Positions 45,281-53,525 of a stretch of 64,000 bases of DNA are shown here, in pieces. Under the pieces are notes generated by a model that worked only from the letters and a program-made list of their open reading frames with translations, ran no database searches and had not been told where the DNA came from. Source of the DNA: Parafannyhessea umbonata. Its GTDB lineage: Bacteria; Actinomycetota; Coriobacteriia; Coriobacteriales; Atopobiaceae. Positions within the stretch are counted from its first letter, which is position 1. Each line of letters starts with the position of its first letter. The position numbers and the translations under genes were made by a program. The stretch is taken from assembly GCF_900111255.1 (NCBI RefSeq), contig NZ_FOGP01000002.1, forward strand, positions 62,001 through 126,000. Direction: 5' to 3'.

Positions 45281-45700
45281 TTGGAAATGACAGGACCCAC
45301 GAGCCCCAACGCAAGCACCCAGGCGAGCGAGCTGCCGGAGCAGGGCTTCATTCAGTCGCCATCCGCGACGACGGACCCCGACAACGAGAACTCCGGAAAC
45401 ACCGCCTACGTGATCGTCGGCGTGGTCTTTGCCGTCCTCCTGCTCGCCTCATGGTGGGTGCAGAGCACGATAGCCCACATTGTCGAGCTGGCCTACGACC
45501 ACGTGACCTACGCCGAGGGACCGCTTGGCTGGGACGAAGACTACCTGAACGAGCTGGACGACGACCCTGACTGGTACCAAGACGGCTACGACACCATCTA
45601 CGACAACCTCTACGGCAGCGAAGGCCACGGCAGCTCGCGTTCCGGACACGTCGCCGCGGCATTTGTACTCGGGCAGGAGCTCGTCCGTCAAACGCTCTAG
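45281..45700 (+). CDS. Small single-pass membrane protein, acidic C-terminus
   Basis: Not recognised. It has 139 residues: a Ser/Thr/Pro-rich N-terminus, one hydrophobic segment (about residues 41-62, YVIVGVVFAVLLLASWW), then an acidic, tyrosine-rich tail with repeated DxDxxW/Y patterns. TTG at 45281 and ATG at 45287 are both compatible with GGGAGGAG. It may use its own promoter and lies just before thyA. Confidence 0.75.
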   Translation: MEMTGPTSPNASTQASELPEQGFIQSPSATTDPDNENSGNTAYVIVGVVFAVLLLASWWVQSTIAHIVELAYDHVTYAEGPLGWDEDYLNELDDDPDWYQDGYDTIYDNLYGSEGHGSSRSGHVAAAFVLGQELVRQTL

Positions 45701-45727
45701 GCAGGACGCGACAGAAAGGGAGTGCGC

Positions 45728-46576
45728 ATGAGCAAGGCTGATGACATCTTCATCTCGATGTGCTCCGATATCATCGAGAACGGCACGACGACGGAGGGGC
45801 AGAAGGTCCGCCCGCACTGGGAGGACGGAACGCCCGCCTACACCATCAAGAAGTTCGGCGTATGCAACCGCTATGACCTGCGCGAGGAGTTTCCCGCGCT
45901 GACGCTGAGGCGAACCGCGCTCAAGAGCGCGATGGACGAGATCCTCTGGATCTACCAGAAGAAGTCGAACAACATCAACGACCTCCACTCCCACATCTGG
46001 GACGAATGGGCAGACGAGTCCGGCTCGATCGGCAAGGCCTACGGCTATCAGGTCGGTCAGGTCTCGCACTACCCCGACGGCGACTATGACCAGATGGACC
46101 GCGTCCTGAAGGACCTGCGCGAGAACCCCTATTCCCGTAGGATCATCACGAACCTCTACACCTTCGCGGACCTCTCCGAGATGAACCTCTACCCCTGCGC
46201 CTACAACGTCATCTACAACGTGACGCAGGATCCCAACGAGGAGAAGCCCACGCTTAACCTGCTGCTGGTCCAGCGCAGCCAGGACATCCTCGCGGCCAAC
46301 AACTGGAACGTCTGCCAGTACGCCATCCTGCTCATGATGGTCGCTCAGGTCAGCGACATGATTCCGGGCGAGCTCGTCCACATGATCTCGGACGCGCACA
46401 TCTACGACCGCCACGTCGACATCATCAAGGACCTCATCGGTCGCGAGAAGCACCCGGCGCCGACCGTGCGCCTCAACCCCGAGGTCAAGAACTTCTACGA
46501 CTTCACGACCGACGACCTCATCGTCGAGGGTTACGAGCACGGCCCGCAGGTCAAGAACATCCCCATCGCCATCTAA
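45728..46576 (+). CDS. thyA: Thymidylate synthase (ThyA)
   Basis: Makes dTMP from dUMP with methylene-THF as donor and reductant. The PYSRRI phosphate-site motif, NLYPCAY with the catalytic cysteine, and LLLVQRSQDIL are visible; the region ending DAHIYDRHV is the C-terminal nucleotide site. At 282 residues the NLYPCAY variant, rather than LPPCH, resembles the Bacillus/phage-type ThyA. ATG at 45728 has AGAAAGGG at a good distance; GTG at 45722 is too close to it. Confidence 0.94.
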   Translation: MSKADDIFISMCSDIIENGTTTEGQKVRPHWEDGTPAYTIKKFGVCNRYDLREEFPALTLRRTALKSAMDEILWIYQKKSNNINDLHSHIWDEWADESGSIGKAYGYQVGQVSHYPDGDYDQMDRVLKDLRENPYSRRIITNLYTFADLSEMNLYPCAYNVIYNVTQDPNEEKPTLNLLLVQRSQDILAANNWNVCQYAILLMMVAQVSDMIPGELVHMISDAHIYDRHVDIIKDLIGREKHPAPTVRLNPEVKNFYDFTTDDLIVEGYEHGPQVKNIPIAI

Positions 46577-46649
46577 CAGGCCATTGCCGACCGGCGGCGG
46601 GCAAGTGTCAAACGCACGAGCCTCACAAGATGACAAAAGGCAACAGCAT

Positions 46650-46669
46650 GGGGCGCCGCAAGGCGCCCC
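46650..46669 (+). terminator. Short hairpin between thyA and folA
   Basis: GGGGCGCC and GGCGCCCC form a perfect eight-base stem with a GCAA tetraloop, followed by TTATC. It may be a weak terminator or a transcript-stability element just before the folA ribosome site. Confidence 0.5.
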
Positions 46670-46688
46670 TTATCATGAAAGGTGGGAC

Positions 46689-47207
46689 ATGGACGCAATC
46701 GTATCCGTCACGAAGGACTGGGCGATCGGAAAGGACGGCCAGCTGCTCGTCCGCAACAAGGAGGACATGCACCGCTTCGTTGAACTCACGCGCGGATGCA
46801 CCTGCATCATGGGCAGGAAGACCTACGAGAGCTTCCCCGGAGGCCCGCTCAAGGGACGTCGCAACGTGATCATCACCAGGAACGCCTCGTACGTCCTGCC
46901 CAATTCCGACGACCTGCCAGAGGGGACGACGGCGGAGACGGTCTGCTCCCCCACCGCTGCAATCGAGCTCACCAAGGATGACGAAAAGGTCTGGCTCATC
47001 GGCGGTGACTCCATCTACCGCGCGCTTCTGAACCAGTGCCAGGGGGTCTACGTGACGATGAACGATACCGTCACGGAAGCGCCGGACGCCTTCTTCCAGA
47101 ACCTCGACGAGTCCGACGACTGGACGCTTGCGGAGCGTCAGGGCGCAGGCACGACGAAGGCAGGCATACCCTTCGAGTTCCTACGCTACGAGATGGTCGT
47201 GAGGTAG
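46689..47207 (+). CDS. folA: Dihydrofolate reductase
   Basis: Regenerates THF after ThyA. It has 172 residues, with the N-terminal IVSVTKDWAIGKDGQLL (active-site loop), IMGRKTYESFPGGPLKGRRNVIITR, and VWLIGGDSIYRALL motifs of NADPH-dependent DHFR. Asp in the usual catalytic site position appears as NKEDMHRF. ATG at 46689 follows AAAGGTGGG; longer frames upstream run through the hairpin and are not coding. Confidence 0.95.
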   Translation: MDAIVSVTKDWAIGKDGQLLVRNKEDMHRFVELTRGCTCIMGRKTYESFPGGPLKGRRNVIITRNASYVLPNSDDLPEGTTAETVCSPTAAIELTKDDEKVWLIGGDSIYRALLNQCQGVYVTMNDTVTEAPDAFFQNLDESDDWTLAERQGAGTTKAGIPFEFLRYEMVVR

Positions 47208-47281
47208 GCGGAGACACAGCCGAGCCACGGCCTCGGCACCGATGGCAAGCCCTTCTCACCAGCAAATCGCCGCACGACAAG

Positions 47282-47315
47282 AGCAGGTCCTGACTCAGAC
47301 GAGCCAGGACCTGCT
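47282..47315. terminator. Hairpin between convergent folA and lipoprotein genes
   Basis: A perfect 11-base stem AGCAGGTCCTG/CAGGACCTGCT with a 12-base loop. T-runs are lacking. A second nested palindrome (TTCCTT/AAGGAA inside GGACG/CGTCC) follows at 47329-47360. Confidence 0.5.
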
Positions 47316-47369
47316 ACCTTAGCGAGTTGGACGTTCCTTGTTTAAGGAATCGCGGCGTCCACCCCCGAA

Positions 47370-47981
47370 CTACTCGAGACTGGAGAGGTCGGCGCCACCG
47401 TAGGCACCCTTAACGAGGTCGGTGATGCTGTCGTCGTCGATGGACCAGGTGTTGTCCTTCTTGGTCAGGTGGATGGTCACATCGGTGCTGACCGTGTCCT
47501 CCTTGGCGTCGACGAACTCGTAAAACTGGGAGAAGAACTTCTTGTAGAGCCCCATCTTGCCATCCGACTGGTAGATCTCCATGAGCTCGGCGGCGTTATC
47601 GGAGCTCTTGAAGTAATCAGAAGTCTCCTCCAGTGCAGAAGCAACGTCGACGTTCTTGACGGTCACGACGGCAGTGGCCGTGTCACCGTCAACCTTGATG
47701 TCGCCAATCTCGTAGTCGAACTTGTCGAAGACGTGACCGAGGAACTCGTACGGATCGACACCATAGCTCTTGATCTGAGAGATAGAGGAGGAGTCCTCGT
47801 CGACGTACTTGCTGAGGTTCTCCTTGGTCGGGTTTTTGAAGGCGCTGAGCTCGCTGTCGATGCCGTCGCGGATCACCTGCTCGGCATTGCCACCGCAGGC
47901 GGAGAGGCCGCCAGCGACGCCAAGGGACAGCACGCACGCCATAACGCCGAACACGACCTTCTTCAAAATGCCCGTTTTCAT
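47370..47981 (-). CDS. Putative lipoprotein
   Basis: Not recognised. The start has a classical lipoprotein signal: basic MKTGILKK, a hydrophobic core and lipobox LSAC at about residue 29 with glycine after it, so the mature protein is anchored outside the membrane. The 203-residue chain has alternating strand and helix segments with no catalytic motif seen. It is rich in Asp and Lys. Regulation cannot be read from the 78 bases upstream. Confidence 0.82.
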   Translation of the reverse strand: MKTGILKKVVFGVMACVLSLGVAGGLSACGGNAEQVIRDGIDSELSAFKNPTKENLSKYVDEDSSSISQIKSYGVDPYEFLGHVFDKFDYEIGDIKVDGDTATAVVTVKNVDVASALEETSDYFKSSDNAAELMEIYQSDGKMGLYKKFFSQFYEFVDAKEDTVSTDVTIHLTKKDNTWSIDDDSITDLVKGAYGGADLSSLE

Positions 47982-48059
47982 GGGAGTCTTCTCCTATCCA
48001 ATGGTCTGACAAATTGCAGATACTGCTACTCCATACTAACAGATGAGTTCTTCCGGCGT

Positions 48060-48836
48060 TCAGAAAAGGCGCTCGAGATCGGCCACGAAGGCCAAGGCTT
48101 CGGTATCAATGCAGGTAACACGCACAATCGTACCAGTTGCCGCTCCGGAAACAAGTTGGACACAGGTGGGCAGCGCCGCGCTCGCGAGCTCGCCTTCTGC
48201 CTCGAAGTCGACAACCGGGCCAAAGCCTCCCTGCAAGACGTTGCTGGCGGCAGCAAAGGAGTCATCGCCCTTGATGCCCGGATACCACACGCGCCTCACG
48301 CGGGGATGACACAGAAGATACGTCGCAACGACCTGGGCAACGTCACTAGAGCGCCTCCGTTTCTCGTCGAACGCGAGTACGGCGTCCTCAAGCCCCGCAA
48401 GATCGACTTCGGCCGCAAGGGGAAGCCCTGCGACGAGGGCGTCAGCGTCGATGCGATGGCGGGCGAGAAATGCCTTGGACACGCCAATTGCACACAGGCC
48501 CCCGAAGCGAGGGCCGAGGGGCGAAAGGTCCTCAACCATGGCGTCGCAGCCGCGCACGAAGGCAAAGCACCCAAGCGACGTAAGTCCGCTCAAGTCAGCC
48601 GCAAGAGCGACTCCACCCTGGCGTGCCCGCTCTGCCTCGCCCTTGAGGTCGCGACAGCGGATGGGGGTGCCGTACAGGGGGCTGACAATACGCAGATCGC
48701 GAACAAGCGGCGAGACAAGCCTCTCGAGAGTCGCGGAGGCGGACGCCACGTCCTGCCGAATGAAGAAGACGCGTCCATGACCTAGCCTCTTCGCCACGGC
48801 CGTGCAGGCATCCGATTTGGCGAAGCCATTGCCCAT
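48060..48836 (-). CDS. Cys/Met-metabolism PLP-fold protein lacking the catalytic lysine
   Basis: The C-terminal half resembles cystathionine gamma-synthase/lyase enzymes (VATYLLCHPRVRRVWYPGIKG, then a GGFGPVVDFE segment), and the middle part carries AADLS with D81 in the place of the cofactor Asp. In the family SATK lysine position the sequence reads EDLSPLG (about 102-108), with no lysine. Only 258 residues are present instead of 380-400, so the N-terminal domain with much of the PLP site is lost. The frame is intact, starts at ATG 48836 after GGAGGGG, and shows normal codon use, so it is probably a real protein with a changed function, or an early decay product. Confidence 0.7.
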   Translation of the reverse strand: MGNGFAKSDACTAVAKRLGHGRVFFIRQDVASASATLERLVSPLVRDLRIVSPLYGTPIRCRDLKGEAERARQGGVALAADLSGLTSLGCFAFVRGCDAMVEDLSPLGPRFGGLCAIGVSKAFLARHRIDADALVAGLPLAAEVDLAGLEDAVLAFDEKRRRSSDVAQVVATYLLCHPRVRRVWYPGIKGDDSFAAASNVLQGGFGPVVDFEAEGELASAALPTCVQLVSGAATGTIVRVTCIDTEALAFVADLERLF

Positions 48837-48884
48837 CTAAATCCCCTCCTTCTCCTGAAACGCTACTCCAAGCGCGAACACGGG

Positions 48885-48920
48885 TAAAGAAATGCCGGGC
48901 CCGAACCGTCGGACCCGGCA
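48885..48920 (-). terminator. Terminator after thrS
   Basis: Minus-strand TGCCGGGTCCG pairs with CGGGCCCGGCA (one mismatch) and is followed by TTTCTTT. Confidence 0.75.
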
Positions 48921-48953
48921 CATCAATCTTGTTAAAGCGCAAGAGCGCGAAGT

Positions 48954-50723
48954 CTAGCCACGGCGCTCCTTGATCTCGGCGAGGAGCTCGGGCAGCCACT
49001 CGTCAAGCTGACGCTCGGTGGTCTCGTTCGTCGCGCGGTCGCGGACGGAGACGGTGACGTTGTCCCTCTCCTTCTCGCCCAGGATCAGCATGTAGGGGAC
49101 ACGGTCGATGGAGCGAGCCTCACGAATCTTGTAACCGATCTTCTCGTCACGCTCGTCGACCTTCACGCGGATGCCGGCGTCGCGAAGCTTGGATGCGACC
49201 TCGTTGGCGTACTCACGGGTCTTCTCGGAAACGGGAAGGACCTTGACCTGGCAGGGAGAGAGCCAAGTGGGGAACTTGCCCTCGTATTGCTCGATGAGCA
49301 TGCCGGTGAAGCGCTCGAAGGAGCCAAAGCCGGCGCGGTGAATCATGATCGGCTGCTTCTTGGAGCCGTCGGAATCGACGTACTCGAGCTGGAAGTTGTG
49401 GGGCAGCTGGAAGTCAAGCTGGATGGTTCCGCACTGCCAGGTGCGGCCAAGGCAGTCCTGCAGGTGGAAGTCGATCTTGGGGCCGTAGAACGCGCCATCG
49501 CCGGGGTTCAGGGTGTACTCGACGCCCATGGTCTCGAGAGCCTTCTTGAGACCCTCCTCCGCACGCTCCCAGTCCTCGTCGGAGCCCATGGAGTCCTCGG
49601 GGCGAGTGGACAGCTCGACCTTGTAGGGGAAGCCGAACTGCTGGTAGTAGGCTGTAATCAGGTGCATGGTGTCGGTGACCTGATCGGTGATCTGCTCGGG
49701 AGTGATGAAGAGGTGGGCATCGTCCTGGGTGAACTCGCGGACGCGGAAGAGGCCGTGGAGGGCGCCCTTGAGCTCGTGACGGTGGTCAAGGCCGGCCTCT
49801 GCAAGCTTCAGCGGGAGGTCACGGTAGGAGCGGGGACGGCTCTTGTAGATGAGGCAGGCACCGGGGCAGTTCATCGGCTTGACGGCATAGTCCTCGTCGT
49901 CGATGAGCGTGGTGTACATGTTCTCCTTGTAGTGATCCCAGTGACCAGAGGTCTCCCACAGAGAGCGGGAGAGGATGATCGGCGTCTGGACCTGCTCGTA
50001 GCCGAACTTGTCCTGCATCTCCTGCCAGTACTGCATGAGGGCGTTACGGACGCGCATGCCGTTGGGAAGCCAGAAGGGGAAGCCGGGGCCGGCCTCCGAC
50101 ATCATGAAGAGCTCCATCTCTTTGCCGATCTTGCGGTGGTCGCGCTTCTCGGCCTCGGCGAGCAGGCGCTCGTACTCGGTGAGCTCGTCCTTGTTTCGGA
50201 AGGCGACGCCGTTAATGCGGGTGAGCATCTTGTTGTTGGAGTCGCCCTTCCAGTACGCGCCAGAGACGCCGGTGAGCTTGAAGGCCTTGAGGGCCTTCGT
50301 GTACATGAGGTGAGGACCGACACACATGTCGACGTACTCGCCCTGCTTGTAGAACGTGATGCGTGCGTCCTCGTCAAGGTCGCCGATGTGCTCGACCTTG
50401 TACTTCTCGCCGCGCTCCTCCATGTGATTGATGGCGTCCTCGCGAGAGAGCTCGTAGGTCTCGAACTTGAGGTTCTCCTTGACGATCTTCTTCATCTCCG
50501 CCTCGATTGCGGGGAAGTCGTCCTCGGAAATCTTCTGACCCTCGGGCAGGTCAATGTCGTAGTAGAAGCCGTTGTCGGTCGCAGGTCCGTAGGCGAAGTC
50601 GGCCTCGGGGTACAGGCGCTTGATGGCCTGGGCCATGATGTGGGCGGCAGAGTGGCGGATGACGTGGAGCTCCTCCTCCTGGGGAATCTCGTCAACGTGA
50701 CCGTCGTTAAACAGAACCTTCAT
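48954..50723 (-). CDS. thrS: Threonyl-tRNA synthetase lacking the TGS domain
   Basis: Class II synthetase of 589 residues, about 50-60 short of the common form. It begins directly at the editing region (HVIRHSAAHIMAQAIKRLYP). The YVDMCVGPH motif, the MNCPG zinc-site motif, HRHELKGALHGLFRVR and C-terminal anticodon-binding region (LSPCQVKVLPV) are intact, so charging and editing should work. The ATG at 50723 follows AGAGG at nine bases; a TTG two codons upstream is in frame. There is no further in-frame TGS coding visible upstream. Confidence 0.94.
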   Translation of the reverse strand: MKVLFNDGHVDEIPQEEELHVIRHSAAHIMAQAIKRLYPEADFAYGPATDNGFYYDIDLPEGQKISEDDFPAIEAEMKKIVKENLKFETYELSREDAINHMEERGEKYKVEHIGDLDEDARITFYKQGEYVDMCVGPHLMYTKALKAFKLTGVSGAYWKGDSNNKMLTRINGVAFRNKDELTEYERLLAEAEKRDHRKIGKEMELFMMSEAGPGFPFWLPNGMRVRNALMQYWQEMQDKFGYEQVQTPIILSRSLWETSGHWDHYKENMYTTLIDDEDYAVKPMNCPGACLIYKSRPRSYRDLPLKLAEAGLDHRHELKGALHGLFRVREFTQDDAHLFITPEQITDQVTDTMHLITAYYQQFGFPYKVELSTRPEDSMGSDEDWERAEEGLKKALETMGVEYTLNPGDGAFYGPKIDFHLQDCLGRTWQCGTIQLDFQLPHNFQLEYVDSDGSKKQPIMIHRAGFGSFERFTGMLIEQYEGKFPTWLSPCQVKVLPVSEKTREYANEVASKLRDAGIRVKVDERDEKIGYKIREARSIDRVPYMLILGEKERDNVTVSVRDRATNETTERQLDEWLPELLAEIKERRG

Positions 50724-51107
50724 GAACAAACCTCTTTCTCAGAGTGAGATGCAAGTGGGAGAAATGAAAAGTGGAGCATGGCGCATGTCGCACGACCCCG
50801 CAGGGTCCGGTGAAAGGACAGGCGCCTAGATAGTCTGAGTTCGAGTGCCGCATGTGGCCGTCAGCTTGCGCAAGACGGGATAGGAGGTGATTGTGGCGTT
50901 GTTCGCAGATCGGAACATCTCACGAATCCTTTTTGTGGCAATCGACATTACAGCGCAACATCATAGCAGTTGGCACAAGCGTGAGCTGCACAGATGCAAC
51001 CAGCCCGCATATCAACACAGAGTGAACGCAGCCAGCGTGGCGAAACGAGGAGCGTCGCGCCCTCCCCACGCTCTGCTAACCTCATGCCAATGAGCGAAAG
51101 GAACAGG
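50724..51107. other. 384-base region between thrS and the HD-domain gene
   Basis: No supported gene. The divergent transcripts start here. A GACCCC/GGGTC hairpin lies at 50794-50807 in the presumed thrS leader, but the conserved T-box sequence is absent. Confidence 0.55.
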
Positions 51108-51887
51108 ATGCAAATCGACCGCAGCCGGGCGACAGAGGCCCTCAAGAAGTTCACGGAGCGCTACGACCCAAAGAACCCACGCATAGCGCTCAAGCTATCG
51201 CACACGCTTCGGGTAGCGCTGAACAGCGAGAGGATAGCCCGCTCCGAGAGGTTGCCCAAGGACGAGGTGGACCTGGCCTGGCTGCTGGGGCTGCTTCACG
51301 ACATCGGACGATTCGAGCAGGTGAGACGCTTCGACACGTTTGTGGACGCAAAGTCGGTAAGCCACGCCGATCTAGGCTGCGAGATCCTGTTCGGAGAGAG
51401 GGGCGCGATAAGGTCCTTCGTGTCAGACGACTCCGACGACGGCCTGCTGCGCGCCGCGGTGGGACTCCACAGCGAGCTCGCCCTTCCGGGCAATCTGGCA
51501 CCGCGCACGCGCCTGCACTGCGAGATCCTGAGGGACGCGGACAAGATAGACATCCTCAAGGTGAACTGCCTCAGTCCGATCGAGGACATATACGGGGTCA
51601 CCACGCAGGACATGCGCGAGAGCGGTCTCACGCCCGAGGTGGTGGATACGTTCTACGGGCACCGCTGCGTCCCTCGTAGCATCAGAAGAGAGCCCGCAGA
51701 CATGCTGGTCGGCCACATCTGCTTCGCCTACGAGCTGGCTCGACCAGCGAGTCTCGCCCTTATGCTCGAGCAGGGGCACCTTCAGGAGATGCTCTCCAGA
51801 ACCTTTGACGACCCCGCAACCGAGGCAACGTTCAGACAGATGGAGAAGCACATGGCGTCGTGGCTCGAGGCACGAGACCGGACGTAG
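51108..51887 (+). CDS. HD-domain phosphohydrolase-like protein
   Basis: A cytoplasmic metal-dependent phosphohydrolase candidate of 259 residues. The pattern LSHTLRVALN, then LAWLLGLLHDIGRFEQ, and RDADKIDILKV (helix with H/D ligands) fits the HD superfamily. Substrate unknown. ATG at 51108 follows AAAGGA; the longer open frame adds an arginine-rich stretch with no homology. Confidence 0.88.
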   Translation: MQIDRSRATEALKKFTERYDPKNPRIALKLSHTLRVALNSERIARSERLPKDEVDLAWLLGLLHDIGRFEQVRRFDTFVDAKSVSHADLGCEILFGERGAIRSFVSDDSDDGLLRAAVGLHSELALPGNLAPRTRLHCEILRDADKIDILKVNCLSPIEDIYGVTTQDMRESGLTPEVVDTFYGHRCVPRSIRREPADMLVGHICFAYELARPASLALMLEQGHLQEMLSRTFDDPATEATFRQMEKHMASWLEARDRT

Positions 51888-51923
51888 GAGGCCTACCGGG
51901 CTCAGGCGACGCCGTGATGCCAG

Positions 51924-52625
51924 CTACGCGCAGCGCGCGACGAAGGCCTCGACGATCTCGCGCTGGCGGGGCTCGGATTTGAACGCGAACTCGGGATGCC
52001 ACTGGATGCCCCACACGCAGCGCTTGGCCGGCGCGTAGAAGCTCTCAACGAGACCGTCTGTCGAGAGGGCCATGGGCTCAAGGTAGGGAGACAGGCCGCG
52101 AATTCCCTGGTGATGGATGCTGTTGACGGGGAACGTTGCGGAACCAACGACGTCAAACAGGGGCGTGTCGTGCTGGATCTCCACCCAGTGGGAGATCTCG
52201 TCAAAATGGTCCCTCATCCGGTGGTCGAAGGAGTTGGGGCGCTCGGTCAGTATGTCCTGGTACAGGGTGCCGCCCAGCATGACGTTGATGAACTGGCTGC
52301 CCCGGCAGATGCCCATGACGGGCATGTCGCGCGCATAGGCCTGCTGGAAGAGCTCCTTTTCGAGGACGTCGCGGCGCTCAACGTTTTCGCCGCAGAACGG
52401 CTTCTTCTCTTGGCCGTAGAGCGCTGGATTCACGTCCGCCCCACCCGTGAACACGATGCCGTCGAGACGTCTCAGGATGGCAGCCACGTCCGCGGGGTCG
52501 CTATCAAACGAAAGAACGACCGGGATTGCCCCGCTCTGCTGAAGGATGTCCTGATAGGTGTCGCGCATCCAGAGGTTCGGGTGCTCGGAATCGTAAAGAG
52601 GCGTCAGGCCGATCAAAGGCTTCAT
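51924..52625 (-). CDS. Class I glutamine amidotransferase-like peptidase (PuuD family)
   Basis: A C26 gamma-glutamyl hydrolase of 233 residues, as in gamma-glutamyl-GABA hydrolase. Nucleophile elbow GICRGSQFINV has Cys at about 110, and the HPEF motif supplies the catalytic histidine and acid. The physiological gamma-glutamyl substrate is not certain without pathway neighbours. The ATG follows GGGAGTACC. Confidence 0.92.
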   Translation of the reverse strand: MKPLIGLTPLYDSEHPNLWMRDTYQDILQQSGAIPVVLSFDSDPADVAAILRRLDGIVFTGGADVNPALYGQEKKPFCGENVERRDVLEKELFQQAYARDMPVMGICRGSQFINVMLGGTLYQDILTERPNSFDHRMRDHFDEISHWVEIQHDTPLFDVVGSATFPVNSIHHQGIRGLSPYLEPMALSTDGLVESFYAPAKRCVWGIQWHPEFAFKSEPRQREIVEAFVARCA

Positions 52626-52753
52626 GCAGGTACTCCCAATGGCCGCTAGCTATTGCCAAAACGTGCGCTTGCATAGTAACGCTTGCCGAAACGCCGAGAC
52701 GCGTCGGCCGGCGATTCCCAATCGCTATCCACAGGACGAGAAGCGATGGCCGC

Positions 52754-52779
52754 AAGGCGCGACAAGAAGGCGCGACAAG
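52754..52779. repeat. 13-base tandem duplication
   Basis: AAGGCGCGACAAG occurs twice head to tail (52754-52766 and 52767-52779) in the intergenic region between the amidotransferase and the zinc-ribbon gene. A GGGCGAGAA/TTCTCGCCC hairpin lies just beyond at 52794-52821. Confidence 0.7.
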
Positions 52780-52862
52780 GCAAGACGGGATGCGGGCGAG
52801 AAGGCCACGCACTTCTCGCCCCCGAAAGGGATCCCCTTCCCCCATGTGCGACGTCGGCCCAA

Positions 52863-52889
52863 CAAAAGAGCCCACCAGAGGGCGGGCTC
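52863..52889 (-). terminator. Terminator after the zinc-ribbon membrane protein gene
   Basis: Minus-strand GAGCCCGCC pairs with GGTGGGCTC around a CTCT loop and is followed by TTTTG. Confidence 0.88.
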
Positions 52890-52916
52890 AATCGATTCGC
52901 GTATGCGCTTGCGGCT

Positions 52917-53348
52917 CTACTGGATGCGGGTGCGGCAGTAGGGGCAGACCTTCCAGTCCGCGTTGAGCGGGCGATGGCAGGTCGGGCAGACGTTGCGAAC
53001 CTGCGTGTTGCAGATCGGGCAGACGACGAAGTCGCGGTCGATGGGGGCGCCACACTTCGGGCAGATGCCGTAGTGGGACAGCTGGTGCTCGCGCAGGGCG
53101 ATGTCCAGGTCCTGCTCCTCGCGGTCAACCAAGTAGGAGCTGGGACGAAGGATCACGTAGGCAAGAAGGCCGACGATGGGAATGACCGAGATAACGGCCC
53201 AGAGCCACCAGGGCTCGGCTCCACGGCGCTGCGCATCGCGCACGACGTAGACGATCGAGAGGATGTAGAGCATAACGAGGCACGCGACCATCAGGTAGAG
53301 GACCATGCGCACTTCAGGGGTAATCAACTGGTCGAGAAGCTCAGACAT
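52917..53348 (-). CDS. Membrane protein with C-terminal double zinc ribbon
   Basis: Function unknown. It has 143 residues: two membrane helices (about 15-37 and 46-66) around a short DAQRRGAEPWW loop, resembling the PLDc_N-type membrane anchor, then a cytoplasmic tail with CPKCG, CPIC, CPTC and CPYC pairs, two zinc ribbons in all. Possibly a scaffold or regulatory protein. ATG at 53348 follows AAAGGTCATCG weakly. Confidence 0.86.
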   Translation of the reverse strand: MSELLDQLITPEVRMVLYLMVACLVMLYILSIVYVVRDAQRRGAEPWWLWAVISVIPIVGLLAYVILRPSSYLVDREEQDLDIALREHQLSHYGICPKCGAPIDRDFVVCPICNTQVRNVCPTCHRPLNADWKVCPYCRTRIQ

Positions 53349-53525
53349 GTCGTCGATGACCTTTCTTCTTCGTCAAAGGTTCCGTTGATGGCCTCAGGCC
53401 ATAACTCGAGCAATTGTATCAGACCTGCGCCCAAGCGAGTGCCCAAACGGGCAAGGCACGGCGTCACCACACCTCATCGGCACGCGAGCGCGGAGGCGGC
53501 CGCAGGGACAAACTCCGGCGAGTGG

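Noticed and set aside
49287-50747. Plus-strand 486-codon open frame opposite thrS
   Set aside because: Valine/leucine/glycine-rich antisense shadow of a clearly conserved synthetase.
50724-50950. T-box leader before thrS
   Set aside because: The conserved T-box sequence (GGTGGNACCGCG-like) is absent; only a small GACCCC/GGGTC hairpin is seen.
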